Shown here: positions 9,424-16,369 of the stretch, in pieces
How positions within the stretch are numbered: position 1 is the stretch's first letter
How the letters are laid out: each line of letters starts with the position of its first letter
Assembly (NCBI RefSeq): GCF_040649515.1
Contig: NZ_JBEZFP010000039.1
Location: forward strand, 1-64,000
DNA length: 64,000 nucleotides
Direction of reading: 5' to 3'
Source of the DNA: Yinghuangia elevatio
GTDB taxonomy: Bacteria; Actinomycetota; Actinomycetes; Streptomycetales; Streptomycetaceae
Notes under the pieces: model-generated
What the model was told of the DNA's origin: nothing
The model's input: the letters and a program-made list of their open reading frames with translations, nothing else
The model's database searches: none
Made by a program: the position numbers and the translations under genes

Positions 9424-10382
9424 CCGAAGACCCCACACCCACGACACCGTCGTCCCGCCCCCGCCCGTCCGAGGCCGCCCGAGCCGCGGCGGCCAAGCGG
9501 GCGGAAGCCGTACGCACCGCCGCGGCCCACCGCGCCGAGGCCATGCGCGCCGCGACCCACCAGCGCGCCGAGGCGGTCCGCGCGGCCGCCGCGCATCCCG
9601 CCGAAGCGGTCCGCACCGCGGCGGCCAACCACCCGCCCAAGCCGGACCGCCTGGGCGACCCGACGACGTCGGTCAGTGTGTGGAACGCCGCCAACGGCCT
9701 CACGATGATGCGCATCGCCATCGTGCCGCTGTTCGTGTACCTGCTCGTCCAGGACGGCGGCCACGACCCCGTCTGGCGCGCCTACGCGTGGGCCGCGTTC
9801 GCCGTCGCCAGCATCAGCGACCGCTTCGACGGCATGCTCGCGCGCCGCCACGGTCTGGTGACCGACTTCGGCAAGCTCGTCGACCCCATCGCCGACAAAG
9901 CTTTGATGGGTGCCGCGCTGATCGGCCTGTCCGCATTGGGCGATCTGCCCTGGTGGGTCACCGGCGTGGTGCTGTTCCGCGAGATCGGCATCACCCTGAT
10001 GCGTTTCTGGGTGATCAAACGGGGAGTGATCCCGGCAAGCCGCGGGGGCAAGCTCAAGACACTGCTGCAGGGCACCGCGATCGGTATGTACGTCCTCGTG
10101 ATGACCGGCCCGCTCGCGTCGTTCCGTGCGTGGGTCATGGCCGTCGCGGTGATCGCCACCGTCGTCACGGGCGTGGACTACGTGGTCAAGGCGCTGCGCG
10201 GCGGGGATTCGGCCGACGATGCGGCTGACGACCCGGCTGGTTCCTCGGCCGGTTCCTCGGCCGGCGACGCGGCCGGTGACTCGACCGGTGCCGCCGAATC
10301 GGCGGAGGGCAGCGGCGTCGGAGCGGCCGTGGACCCGGGACGCGCCCAGCCGGTGCATCCCGAGCTGGGGCGCACCGACTAG
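9420..10382 (+). CDS. pgsA: CDP-diacylglycerol-glycerol-3-phosphate 3-phosphatidyltransferase, with repeat tail
   Basis: A 320-residue membrane enzyme making phosphatidylglycerophosphate. The CDP-alcohol phosphotransferase signature DG..AR........G...D...D is complete (about residues 134-163, within SDRFDGMLARRHG) and lies among several membrane helices. Before the catalytic core (from about residue 83) is an unusual N-terminus: five copies of an 11-residue unit like RAEAVRTAAAH (residues 16-70), predicted to be one long charged/Ala helix. The C-terminal 60 residues are Ala/Gly/Ser/Asp-rich and disordered. The GTG start overlaps rimO. Position next to cinA and clgR matches pgsA3-type genes of actinobacteria. 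The exact substrate among phosphatidyl alcohols is inferred. Confidence 0.85.
   Translation: MTEDPTPTTPSSRPRPSEAARAAAAKRAEAVRTAAAHRAEAMRAATHQRAEAVRAAAAHPAEAVRTAAANHPPKPDRLGDPTTSVSVWNAANGLTMMRIAIVPLFVYLLVQDGGHDPVWRAYAWAAFAVASISDRFDGMLARRHGLVTDFGKLVDPIADKALMGAALIGLSALGDLPWWVTGVVLFREIGITLMRFWVIKRGVIPASRGGKLKTLLQGTAIGMYVLVMTGPLASFRAWVMAVAVIATVVTGVDYVVKALRGGDSADDAADDPAGSSAGSSAGDAAGDSTGAAESAEGSGVGAAVDPGRAQPVHPELGRTD
9465..9629 (+). repeat. Five 33-bp repeats coding 11-residue units in PgsA
   Basis: Residues 16-70 of PgsA repeat with period 11: PSEAARAAAAK, RAEAVRTAAAH, RAEAMRAATHQ, RAEAVRAAAAH, PAEAVRTAAAN. The DNA copies differ at several third positions, so the protein pattern looks selected rather than freshly duplicated. 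Confidence 0.85.
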
Positions 10383-10421
10383 GGACACCACAAGGACCAC
10401 AAGGGACAGGGGGCACGCCAG

Positions 10422-11690
10422 GTGAAGGTCGAACTTGTCGCGGTCGGCGACGAACTGCTCATCGGCGACGTCGTCAACACCAACGCGAGCCGTCTCGGGC
10501 GCATGCTCACCGACGCCGGTCTGCGCGTCACCGGCGTGTCCACGGTCGGCGACGGCCTCGGCGAACTGGTCGAGGTCCTGCGCATCGCGGTCGACCGCGC
10601 CGACGCCGTGCTGATCACCGGTGGCCTCGGACCCACCTCCGACGACCGCACCCGCGAGGCCGTGGCCCGCGTGGCCGGCGTGGAACTGCGCCGCGACCCC
10701 GAGGTCGAGCAGTGGCTGCGCGACCGCTACCGGGACACCAACCGCACGCTGACCGGCCTCGGACTCCAGCAGGCCGACCTGCCCGAAGGCGGGCGCATTC
10801 TCCCCAACGACCGGGGCAGCGCGCCCGGCCTGACCATCGAGGTCCGCGGCACCGTCGTGTACGCGACCCCGGGCGTCCCGCACGAGATGGCCGCGATGGT
10901 CGGCGACCAGGTCCTGCCGGACCTGCTGCGCCGCTCCGGCGCCCCCGCGCCGCGGGCGCAGCGGGTGCTGCGCACGGTCGGCGTCGGCGAGGGCGTCGTC
11001 GCGCAGCACCTCGAACCGCTGGAGAAGGACCTCGCCGCGTCCGGCGCGGTCGAGGTCGCCTATCTCGCCGAGCCGGGCGAGACCCGCGTCAAACTCACCT
11101 CGACGGGCCCGGGCGGCGGCGCCGAGGTGGACGCCGCCGCGCTGCGGGCGTACGAGCTGCTGGGCGACTGCGTGTACGCCGAGGGAACCGAGTCGCTGGT
11201 CGCAGTCGTTGCACGGTTGCTGGTGGAACGCGGCGCGACCCTCGCGGCCGCCGAGTCGCTGACCGGCGGGCTGCTGGCCGCGACCGTGGTGACCGTGCCC
11301 GGCGTGTCCGCGGCGTTCCGCGGTTCGGTGACGGCGTACGCCACCGACGTCAAGACCTCGGTGCTCGGCGTCGGCGCGGCACTGCTGGCCGCCGAAGGCG
11401 CCGTACACCCGCAGGTGGCACGGGAGATGGCCGAGGGTGTGCGGGCGCTGCTGTCGGGTACCTACGGTGTGGCCACGACCGGCGTGGCCGGGCCGGAACC
11501 GCAGGACGGCCGTCCGGTGGGCGAGGTGCACATCGCGGTGGCGGGCCCGGAGGGCACCGTGACCGTCTCCCCGCACCTGCCGGGAGACCGTGACAGGATC
11601 CGGACTCTGACCGTGGTGCGGACCTTGGAACTGCTGCGGCGCACGATCCTGGGGCTGCCGCAGGAGCCCGCCCGGGAATTCACGGGCTGA
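10422..11690 (+). CDS. cinA: CinA-like competence/damage-inducible protein (NMN deamidase family)
   Basis: A 422-residue two-domain protein. The N-terminal molybdopterin-binding-like (COG1058) domain covers residues 1-170 and begins MKVELVAVGDELLIGD, with GGLGPTSDD. The C-terminal CinA domain covers about 255-415 and contains AAESLTGGLLAATVVTVPG and ATTGVAGP, the region of NMN deamidase activity in the family. It probably recycles nicotinamide mononucleotide into NAD synthesis; other members act as ADP-ribose pyrophosphatases. The GTG start is preceded by an AGGGGG site. It lies 39 bp after pgsA, probably in the same operon. Confidence 0.9.
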   Translation: MKVELVAVGDELLIGDVVNTNASRLGRMLTDAGLRVTGVSTVGDGLGELVEVLRIAVDRADAVLITGGLGPTSDDRTREAVARVAGVELRRDPEVEQWLRDRYRDTNRTLTGLGLQQADLPEGGRILPNDRGSAPGLTIEVRGTVVYATPGVPHEMAAMVGDQVLPDLLRRSGAPAPRAQRVLRTVGVGEGVVAQHLEPLEKDLAASGAVEVAYLAEPGETRVKLTSTGPGGGAEVDAAALRAYELLGDCVYAEGTESLVAVVARLLVERGATLAAAESLTGGLLAATVVTVPGVSAAFRGSVTAYATDVKTSVLGVGAALLAAEGAVHPQVAREMAEGVRALLSGTYGVATTGVAGPEPQDGRPVGEVHIAVAGPEGTVTVSPHLPGDRDRIRTLTVVRTLELLRRTILGLPQEPAREFTG

Positions 11691-11826
11691 GAGGGGGGTT
11701 GTGCGACCGATGCGGAACGAAGGTTTTGAACGGTGCGAAAGCGACAAGCCGTCACCCAGGGCGCGTTGGCTCCACGCTCTCGGTGAACAGGACGGCAGAC
11801 CCGGTACGCAGTCGAGGGATGCCGGG

Positions 11827-11832
11827 TACGGT
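11827..11832 (+). promoter_or_regulatory. -10-like TACGGT for the clgR leader
   Basis: TACGGT lies 6 nt before a GTG at 11839 that opens a 13-codon frame running into clgR. The spacing matches the other leaderless starts in the window. Confidence 0.5.
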
Positions 11833-11838
11833 GGGGCT

Positions 11839-11880
11839 GTGTCCGTTGCAGCCGGGGTCCTAGGAGGGAGCGACCGATGA
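11839..11880 (+). CDS. Candidate 13-residue leader peptide upstream of clgR
   Basis: GTG at 11839 opens a frame encoding V(M)SVAAGVLGGSDR and ends with TGA at 11878-11880, overlapping the clgR ATG (11877) as ATGA. The GTG lies 6 nt after a TACGGT -10-like hexamer, so the leader would be translated from a leaderless mRNA. The clgR ribosome binding site (AGGAGGG, 11862-11868) lies inside the leader, so ribosomes on the leader would cover or expose it. Codon 8 is CTA, rare in this DNA. The frame is visible; regulatory function is inferred, and chance occurrence of so short a frame cannot be excluded. Confidence 0.4.
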   Translation: MSVAAGVLGGSDR

Positions 11881-12248
11881 TTCTGCTCCGTCGCCTGCTG
11901 GGTGACGTGCTGCGTCGGCAACGCCAGCGCCAGGGCCGCACCCTGCGCGAGGTGTCGTCGGCGGCCCGGGTGTCCCTCGGGTACCTCTCGGAGGTCGAGC
12001 GCGGTCAGAAGGAAGCGTCGTCCGAGCTTCTCGCCGCCATCTGCGAGGCGTTGGACGTACGAATGTCGATAGTGCTTCGGGAGGTCAGCGACGAGCTGGC
12101 GCTTTCCGAGCTGGCGCACAACGAGGGACTGACTTCGCGTCCGGTGCTGGAACCGGTCGGACCGTCGGGGTCGGAGCGCGTTCCCGGGCCGGGGTCGTCC
12201 GGTTCGGTCAAGGCCACGAGCCAGGTGGACGTGGTCGTCGCGGCGTAG
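11877..12248 (+). CDS. clgR: ClgR-type Clp/Lon protease regulator (XRE family)
   Basis: A 123-residue DNA-binding protein with a Cro/CI-type helix-turn-helix (residues 8-70), including RTLREVSSAARVSLGYLSE and RGQKEASSELL. These blocks are characteristic of ClgR, the actinobacterial activator of clpP, clpC and lon genes. Position after pgsA and cinA fits clgR neighbourhoods in mycobacteria and corynebacteria. It ends in two alanines (VVVAA); C-terminal alanines act as a ClpP degradation tag in related Streptomyces Clp regulators, so the protein is probably a Clp substrate itself. A strong AGGAGGG site precedes ATG by about 8 nt. A 35-nt hairpin about 50 nt after the stop is the likely terminator. 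Confidence 0.85.
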   Translation: MILLRRLLGDVLRRQRQRQGRTLREVSSAARVSLGYLSEVERGQKEASSELLAAICEALDVRMSIVLREVSDELALSELAHNEGLTSRPVLEPVGPSGSERVPGPGSSGSVKATSQVDVVVAA

Positions 12249-12298
12249 TCCGCCCGGCCGGGCCCGCGATGGCGGCGCCCCGGCTGCGGACCTGTGGA

Positions 12299-12333
12299 GG
12301 GCGGTGCGGATCCCGAGGGATCCGGCGCCGCCC
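12299..12333 (+). terminator. Hairpin terminator after clgR
   Basis: Outer arms GGGCGG (12299-12304) and CCGCCC (12328-12333) enclose a perfect inner stem CGGATCCC/GGGATCCG around a 2-nt loop. It starts 50 nt after the clgR stop. There is no T-run. Confidence 0.6.
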
Positions 12334-12478
12334 TCACGCGTTCCCGTACGCACGAGTCCGCAAGGCACCCGCCCGCGCGTGCAGCCGGTAGCCGGTACCA
12401 CACAAATCATCACGCAGGGTGACTGCGACATGCGCCGATCGGGTGATTGGCCACCCGCTTCCTGGCCCGACCGGATGT

Positions 12479-12502
12479 TCCGGGGGGAGGCTGGGGATGC
12501 CC
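12479..12502. repeat. Candidate interspersed repeat fragment
   Basis: A G-run/GGCTGGGGATGCCCCC segment resembles the right half of the element embedded in the Lhr gene at 18,940-18,985. Streptomyces genomes carry scattered GGCTGGG...GCCCCC repeats of this look. It sits just upstream of the membrane-protein gene at 12530. Confidence 0.35.
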
Positions 12503-12529
12503 CCAAAAGGGGAACCGAGGAGGCCGACC

Positions 12530-12973
12530 ATGAACCAGGTTGGGCAACACCTTGGCAGGACCGCTGGCGGCGCCGCAGGCAGGATCCCTGGGCGCGTTCC
12601 CGGCGGCCGACCGGACCGCACGCTGCGGTCCCTGGTGCACGACGTCGTGCACCGCGACGTACGCGACCGCGACGCGGCCACCTGGCTGCTCGCCTCGGTC
12701 CTCACGCTGGCCTGGCTCGCCGGCATGGCCTGGGCGCTGCACGCGGAGGCCACCGCCCCGCGCCCCGGCTCCTCGGCCGTGCTGCTCGGCGGGTGGAGCC
12801 TGACGCTGCTGCCGGTGCACTGCGCCGCCCGGCGCTTCCGGCGTGCGGCCCGGGTGCCGAACCCGGCGGGCGCGACCGCCGCGGCGGCCGGTACGGGCCT
12901 CCCCGTCCCGCACGCCGAAAGCGCCGACCGGGACGAGTCCCCGCCGGCGCCTCCCGGGTCCTGGGCAGTGTGA
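12530..12973 (+). CDS. Small two-helix membrane protein of unknown function
   Basis: A 147-residue protein with no family I recognise. It has a Gly/Arg-rich N-terminus, a charged stretch (VHDVVHRDVRDRDA), two membrane helices (about residues 52-71, WLLASVLTLAWLAGMAWALH, and 80-98) and an Arg-rich then Pro/Ala tail. The start MNQVGQHLGR is set by a GAGGAGG site 6-7 nt upstream; an upstream in-frame ATG at 12419 lacks one and would cross the repeat fragment at 12479. It lies 280 bp after clgR and converges on the SDR gene across a perfect palindrome. Confidence 0.7.
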   Translation: MNQVGQHLGRTAGGAAGRIPGRVPGGRPDRTLRSLVHDVVHRDVRDRDAATWLLASVLTLAWLAGMAWALHAEATAPRPGSSAVLLGGWSLTLLPVHCAARRFRRAARVPNPAGATAAAAGTGLPVPHAESADRDESPPAPPGSWAV

Positions 12974-12979
12974 GGCACG

Positions 12980-13011
12980 ACGCGGTACGCACCAGCTGGT
13001 GCGTACCGCGT
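12980..13011. terminator. Perfect 32-bp palindrome, bidirectional terminator
   Basis: The arm ACGCGGTACGCACCAG (12980-12995) is followed directly by its exact complement (12996-13011) with no spacer. It sits in the 68-bp gap between two converging genes, which points to a shared terminator; a protein-binding site is the alternative. Confidence 0.65.
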
Positions 13012-13041
13012 GAGACGTGCGCCGTCACGACGCGAAACGCG

Positions 13042-13839
13042 TCACCAAGGCATCGTCACGCCGCCGTTGGGGCGCAGCACCTGGCCGGTCATGAACTTGG
13101 CGGCGTCGGACGCGAGGTAGGCCACCGCGTACGCGATGTCCTCCGGCTCGCCGACGCGCTTCAGCGGCGACATCTTCATCATCGGCGCGGCGACGGCGGC
13201 CTTGCGCTCCTCGTCCTGCGTGCCGTCCTCGGCCGTCCAGTGGCGGCCGGTCATGCCGGTCACGGTCCAGCCGGGCGCGACCGCGTTGACGCGTACGCCC
13301 CGCGGCCCGACCTCGGTCGCGAGGGTCTTGGTCAGCTGGTACATCGCGGCCTTGGCGGCGCCGTAGCACAGAAGCCCCGCGTTGGCGGTGTCGATGGCGC
13401 TGGACGCCATGTTGACGATGCTTCCGGAGCCCTGCTCGACCATGACGCGCGCCGCCGCACGGCAGCCGTAGAAGACACCCTTGAAGTTGATCGACAGGAC
13501 CCGCTCCAGATCCTCGTCGGTCGTCTCGATCACGGTGCTGGTGTGCATGATGCCGGCGATGTTGGCCATGACGTCCAGGCGCCCGTGCTCGGCGACGGCC
13601 GCGGCGACGAGGGCGTCGACCGAGGCGGCCGACGACACGTCCACGGTGGTGCCGGTCGCGCTGCCGCCCGCGTCGGCGATCAGCTTCGCGGTGGCCTCGG
13701 CGCCGGCCTGGTTGATGTCGGCGCAGACGACCGCGGCACCGAGTTCGGCCAGAACCTGCGCGCTGCTGCGGCCGATTCCGCTCGCGGCACCGGTGACGAC
13801 GGCCACGCGGCCGGACAGATCGAGGGCTGTGCGCAACAC
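13042..13839 (-). CDS. SDR-family NAD(P)-dependent oxidoreductase
   Basis: A 265-residue classical short-chain dehydrogenase. It has cofactor motif TGAASGIG near the N-terminus, the NAG equivalent NIAGIM, the catalytic serine region (NMASSA), and catalytic YGAAK (Tyr and Lys). ADIN after strand 2 suggests NAD(H) preference. The open frame extends to a TTG at 13854, but the GGGAGGGG there is the ribosome binding site; the GTG at 13839, 5 nt after it, is the better start. Substrate cannot be inferred; family members reduce ketones or oxidise sterols, sugars and alcohols. It stands alone, converging with the small membrane protein. Confidence 0.85.
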   Translation of the reverse strand: MLRTALDLSGRVAVVTGAASGIGRSSAQVLAELGAAVVCADINQAGAEATAKLIADAGGSATGTTVDVSSAASVDALVAAAVAEHGRLDVMANIAGIMHTSTVIETTDEDLERVLSINFKGVFYGCRAAARVMVEQGSGSIVNMASSAIDTANAGLLCYGAAKAAMYQLTKTLATEVGPRGVRVNAVAPGWTVTGMTGRHWTAEDGTQDEERKAAVAAPMMKMSPLKRVGEPEDIAYAVAYLASDAAKFMTGQVLRPNGGVTMPW

Positions 13840-13983
13840 GGGTTCCCCTCCCAAGGAGTGCCTGGGGCCGGGATACCGGGCCCACGGGGGACCGTAGATT
13901 CGATCTGACGAACAGTCAATAAACGTGCGCTGTGGGTCCGGTCGCTCCGCCGCAGGTCAGCCCGCCGATGTCGGGCGGGTGGT

Positions 13984-14025
13984 GTGAGTACGCCGGTGTC
14001 AGTACGCCGGTGTCAGTACGCCTGC
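13984..14025. repeat. Three 14-bp tandem repeats over a stop codon
   Basis: On the minus strand GGCGTACTGACACC occurs twice and a third copy has one change (GGCGTACTCACACC). The first copy contains the TGA that ends the lipoprotein gene at 14013, so the repeat starts in its last codons and runs past the gene. Confidence 0.8.
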
Positions 14026-14519
14026 TGCCGACTCAGGCACCACTGGTGCGCCGTGCCGCCCTCCGGGAACACGCCGTACCGGGCGAGCCCGTCGCACGCG
14101 TTGCCGGGCAGCGTCGTCGGGGACGGCGCGGCGGACGGCGCCGGAGCGGGACGCCGCGGCGGGACGGTCCCGTGCGTCGGCCCCGGTCGGCGTGGCGGCT
14201 GCCGCGGTACGGAGGCCTCGCCGTCGTGCGGTGCATCCACCGCGGGCACCACCGGCGGCACCACCGACGGTCCGCCGCTCGGCGGCACTGGCGACGGCGA
14301 CGTCCACGAAACCATCGGCGGCCCGACCGACACCGCGGGCCCCGACTCCGGCGTGGTGGACACCTCTGGCCCTGCCGGCGCGGCCACCGCCGCGGGCGCG
14401 GGTGGCGGCGGCATGTCGAACACCCCCGCGGCGCGCGGCCCGCCGGAGACACACCCGGCGAGCAGCGGCAGGCACAGCAGAGCGCCCAGTCGGGGAACGG
14501 ACAGCCGGTACGCGGTCAC
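14013..14519 (-). CDS. Secreted lipoprotein of unknown function
   Basis: A 168-residue protein with a lipoprotein signal (MTAYRLSVPRLGALLCLPLL) and lipobox LAGC with lipidated Cys23. A long Pro/Ala/Ser linker follows, then a short C-terminal segment (about 138-168) with two cysteines (NACDGLARYGVFPEGG... WCLSRQQAY) that may form a disulfide. The GTG start has GGAGG 5-6 nt upstream. The Pro-rich part probably spans the cell wall with the terminal Cys motif exposed. No enzymatic motif is visible. It follows the GNAT gene by 131 bp. Confidence 0.75.
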   Translation of the reverse strand: MTAYRLSVPRLGALLCLPLLAGCVSGGPRAAGVFDMPPPPAPAAVAAPAGPEVSTTPESGPAVSVGPPMVSWTSPSPVPPSGGPSVVPPVVPAVDAPHDGEASVPRQPPRRPGPTHGTVPPRRPAPAPSAAPSPTTLPGNACDGLARYGVFPEGGTAHQWCLSRQQAY

Positions 14520-14650
14520 AGGAACCTCCGAGGCGGTCGCGCGGACGCCCTGTACGACGACCCAGGCGCCCGGCGGTCACCCCAAGTCCCCCCGAAGAGT
14601 GGTCCGCGGCGATCCGCGGAACCGCGGCCCTGGCCCGACCGGTGTCGGCC

Positions 14651-15187
14651 TCAGATCCCGAACGGCGCCGCGTACTCGATCGTGCCCTGCGGCAGGGGGC
14701 GGGCCGGGTCGAGTGCGAGCACCATCATGGCCTCGTCCGGCACCTCCATCGGCGGCCTGATCCCGTGCCCGGAGGCCCGCACGAAGCCGAACTTCGGGTA
14801 GTAGTCCGGGTGTCCGAGCACCGTGACGGCGTTCTCGCCGCGCTCGCGGGCCGCCTCCAGGAGCGCCCGGACGCACGCCGAGCCCGCGCCGGTCTTCTGG
14901 AACTCGGGCAGCACCGACACCGGGGCCAGGCACAGCGCCGGCACACCGTCGATGTGGCAGCGGGTCAGCAGCGCATGCCCCGCCACGGTGCCGTCCGGGG
15001 TCACCGCCACGACCGAAAGCCCCTCGATCCACGCCGGGTCGGCGCGCAGCGCGTCGACGAGGTCGGCTTCCATCGGGGTCTCGAAGGCGGCCGCGGTGAT
15101 CGCGTGGATGACGGGGACGTCGGCCCGCGTCTCGGGGCGGACGGTCCAGGTGATGGGAGCGTTCATGGCGCCCATCATCCCGTTCAT
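14651..15187 (-). CDS. GNAT N-acetyltransferase, YhbS-like
   Basis: A GNAT-fold protein of about 178 residues (start MNGMMGAMNAP). The acetyl-CoA loop region VSVLPEFQKTGAGSACVRALLE corresponds to motif A (Q/R-x-x-G-x-G/A), and VTVLGHPDYYPKFGFVRAS is typical of the YhbS/COG3153 group. The substrate is unknown. I chose the ATG at 15187 because GAGGA overlapping the fpg stop codon lies 4-5 nt before it; ATGs at 15178 and 15166 are possible. The gene follows the glycosylase by 7 bp and is probably translationally coupled to it. Confidence 0.8.
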   Translation of the reverse strand: MNGMMGAMNAPITWTVRPETRADVPVIHAITAAAFETPMEADLVDALRADPAWIEGLSVVAVTPDGTVAGHALLTRCHIDGVPALCLAPVSVLPEFQKTGAGSACVRALLEAARERGENAVTVLGHPDYYPKFGFVRASGHGIRPPMEVPDEAMMVLALDPARPLPQGTIEYAAPFGI

Positions 15188-15194
15188 CCCGTCC

Positions 15195-15998
15195 TCAGCG
15201 CGTGCTTCGGGCATCGTGGTCGCCCGGCTGGCATCGCGGGCACCAGAACACGACGCGCGGCGGTTCGCCCGCCTCGACCTTGCGGATCAGGGTGCCGCAG
15301 CGGCGGCAGGGGCGACCGAGGCGCCCGTACACCCAGTGCTGGTGGCCGGGCCGCGGATCGCCCGTCGTGATGTGCCCGTGGCGCTCGCGGTTCGCCTCAA
15401 GGGCACGCTTGGCCAGGTCGACCATCGCATGCAGGTCGCCCGCCGCGTCGACGCGCGCGAAAGGGGACACGCCGCGCAGGAAGCACAGTTCGGCCCGGTA
15501 GACATTGCCCACGCCGGCAAGGTTGCGCTGGTCGAGAAGAGCTTCGCCAACCGGACGCCCGGGCCGCGCGGCCAACCGCCGCACGGCCTCGTCCGCATCC
15601 CAGTCGGGACCGAGCAGGTCGGGCCCGAGGTGGCCGACCACCCGCGACTCCTCCGCGGTTCGCACCAGGTCCACGACCGGGAGCCGCAGCCCGATCGCGG
15701 TGTACGCGTCGTTGGCCAGCACCACGCGCACCTGGTCCCGCGGACTTGCCCCGACGCGCCCGCCCGCTTCCCGTACGCGCCACGCCCCGTCCATCCGCAA
15801 GTGCGTGTGCAGGGTCACGTTGCCCTCGAAGCGGACGAGCAGGTGCTTGCCGCGCGACTCGGCCGCGAGGACCCGGCGGCCCGCGAAGTCCACCGTCGCG
15901 TACCGGGGTACGCGGAAGTCCGTGTGCGTGAGAACCCGCCCCGCCAGCGCGCCGCGCAGCAGGGTCGCGGTCTGGAACACCGTGTCGCCTTCAGGCAT
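15195..15998 (-). CDS. nei: Fpg/Nei-family DNA glycosylase (endonuclease VIII-like)
   Basis: A 267-residue bifunctional glycosylase/AP lyase. After Met removal the N-terminus is PEGDTVFQTATLL, giving the catalytic Pro and Glu; PEGD is characteristic of the endonuclease VIII (Nei) branch rather than Fpg (PELP). The H2TH region is present (LLDQRNLAGVGNVYRAE), as is a C-terminal zinc finger with CRRC and CPRC pairs. It removes oxidised pyrimidines from DNA. It lies between lhr and a GNAT gene, as in streptomycetes, and a GACAAT box 6 nt before the ATG suggests a leaderless mRNA. Confidence 0.9.
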   Translation of the reverse strand: MPEGDTVFQTATLLRGALAGRVLTHTDFRVPRYATVDFAGRRVLAAESRGKHLLVRFEGNVTLHTHLRMDGAWRVREAGGRVGASPRDQVRVVLANDAYTAIGLRLPVVDLVRTAEESRVVGHLGPDLLGPDWDADEAVRRLAARPGRPVGEALLDQRNLAGVGNVYRAELCFLRGVSPFARVDAAGDLHAMVDLAKRALEANRERHGHITTGDPRPGHQHWVYGRLGRPCRRCGTLIRKVEAGEPPRVVFWCPRCQPGDHDARSTR

Positions 15999-16004
15999 GG
16001 GTCC

Positions 16005-16010
16005 ATTGTC
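16005..16010 (-). promoter_or_regulatory. -10-like GACAAT for leaderless nei
   Basis: Minus-strand GACAAT ends 6 nt before the ATG at 15998, with no ribosome binding site between. Confidence 0.45.
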
Positions 16011-16152
16011 CGTGCGGGCGGCCCGGAAGCGCGGGGAGGGTCGCCGACGGGTACGCGCGCCGCGCTGTCGGGCGCTGCGTCATCTCGGGCACCGCTTCAC
16101 CGGATGCCGCTCCCGAGAGGCCCTGCGCTGGGCAGGCGCGGCCCCAGGGCAC

Positions 16153-16219
16153 AAAAAAATGATCACAACCGGTGTCGCACCCGTGCGGCCAGGAACACGT
16201 GCGCGACACCAGTTGCGAT
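16153..16219 (-). terminator. Rho-independent terminator after lhr
   Basis: On the minus strand the arms 16219-16203 and 16178-16161 form a stem of about 17 bp (GCGACACC/GGTGTCGC core) with a 24-nt loop, followed at once by seven Ts (16159-16153). This is one of the few hairpins here with a proper T-run. It lies about 150 nt downstream of the lhr stop. Confidence 0.75.
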
Positions 16220-16369
16220 CGTCCCCCACCGTGGCGCGTGCAGGGTCGCCACGGGCGAGGTTCCTCCTGGTGGGGAGGTACGGAATGGCGCTGCATCCGT
16301 GACTCGATACTGCGCGACCCACGTGACCGGGGTGTTTCGTACGGCAGGCGGACGCGTAACGAAAAGGTC

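Larger units (their letters stand above)
15999..16369. other. Intergenic region between nei and lhr
   Basis: No gene is supported; open frames crossing here are shadows of lhr. It holds the nei promoter (GACAAT at 16005-16010, minus strand) and, further up, the lhr terminator hairpin with its T-run (16153-16219). The 150 bases between that hairpin and the lhr stop show nothing I can name. Confidence 0.6.
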
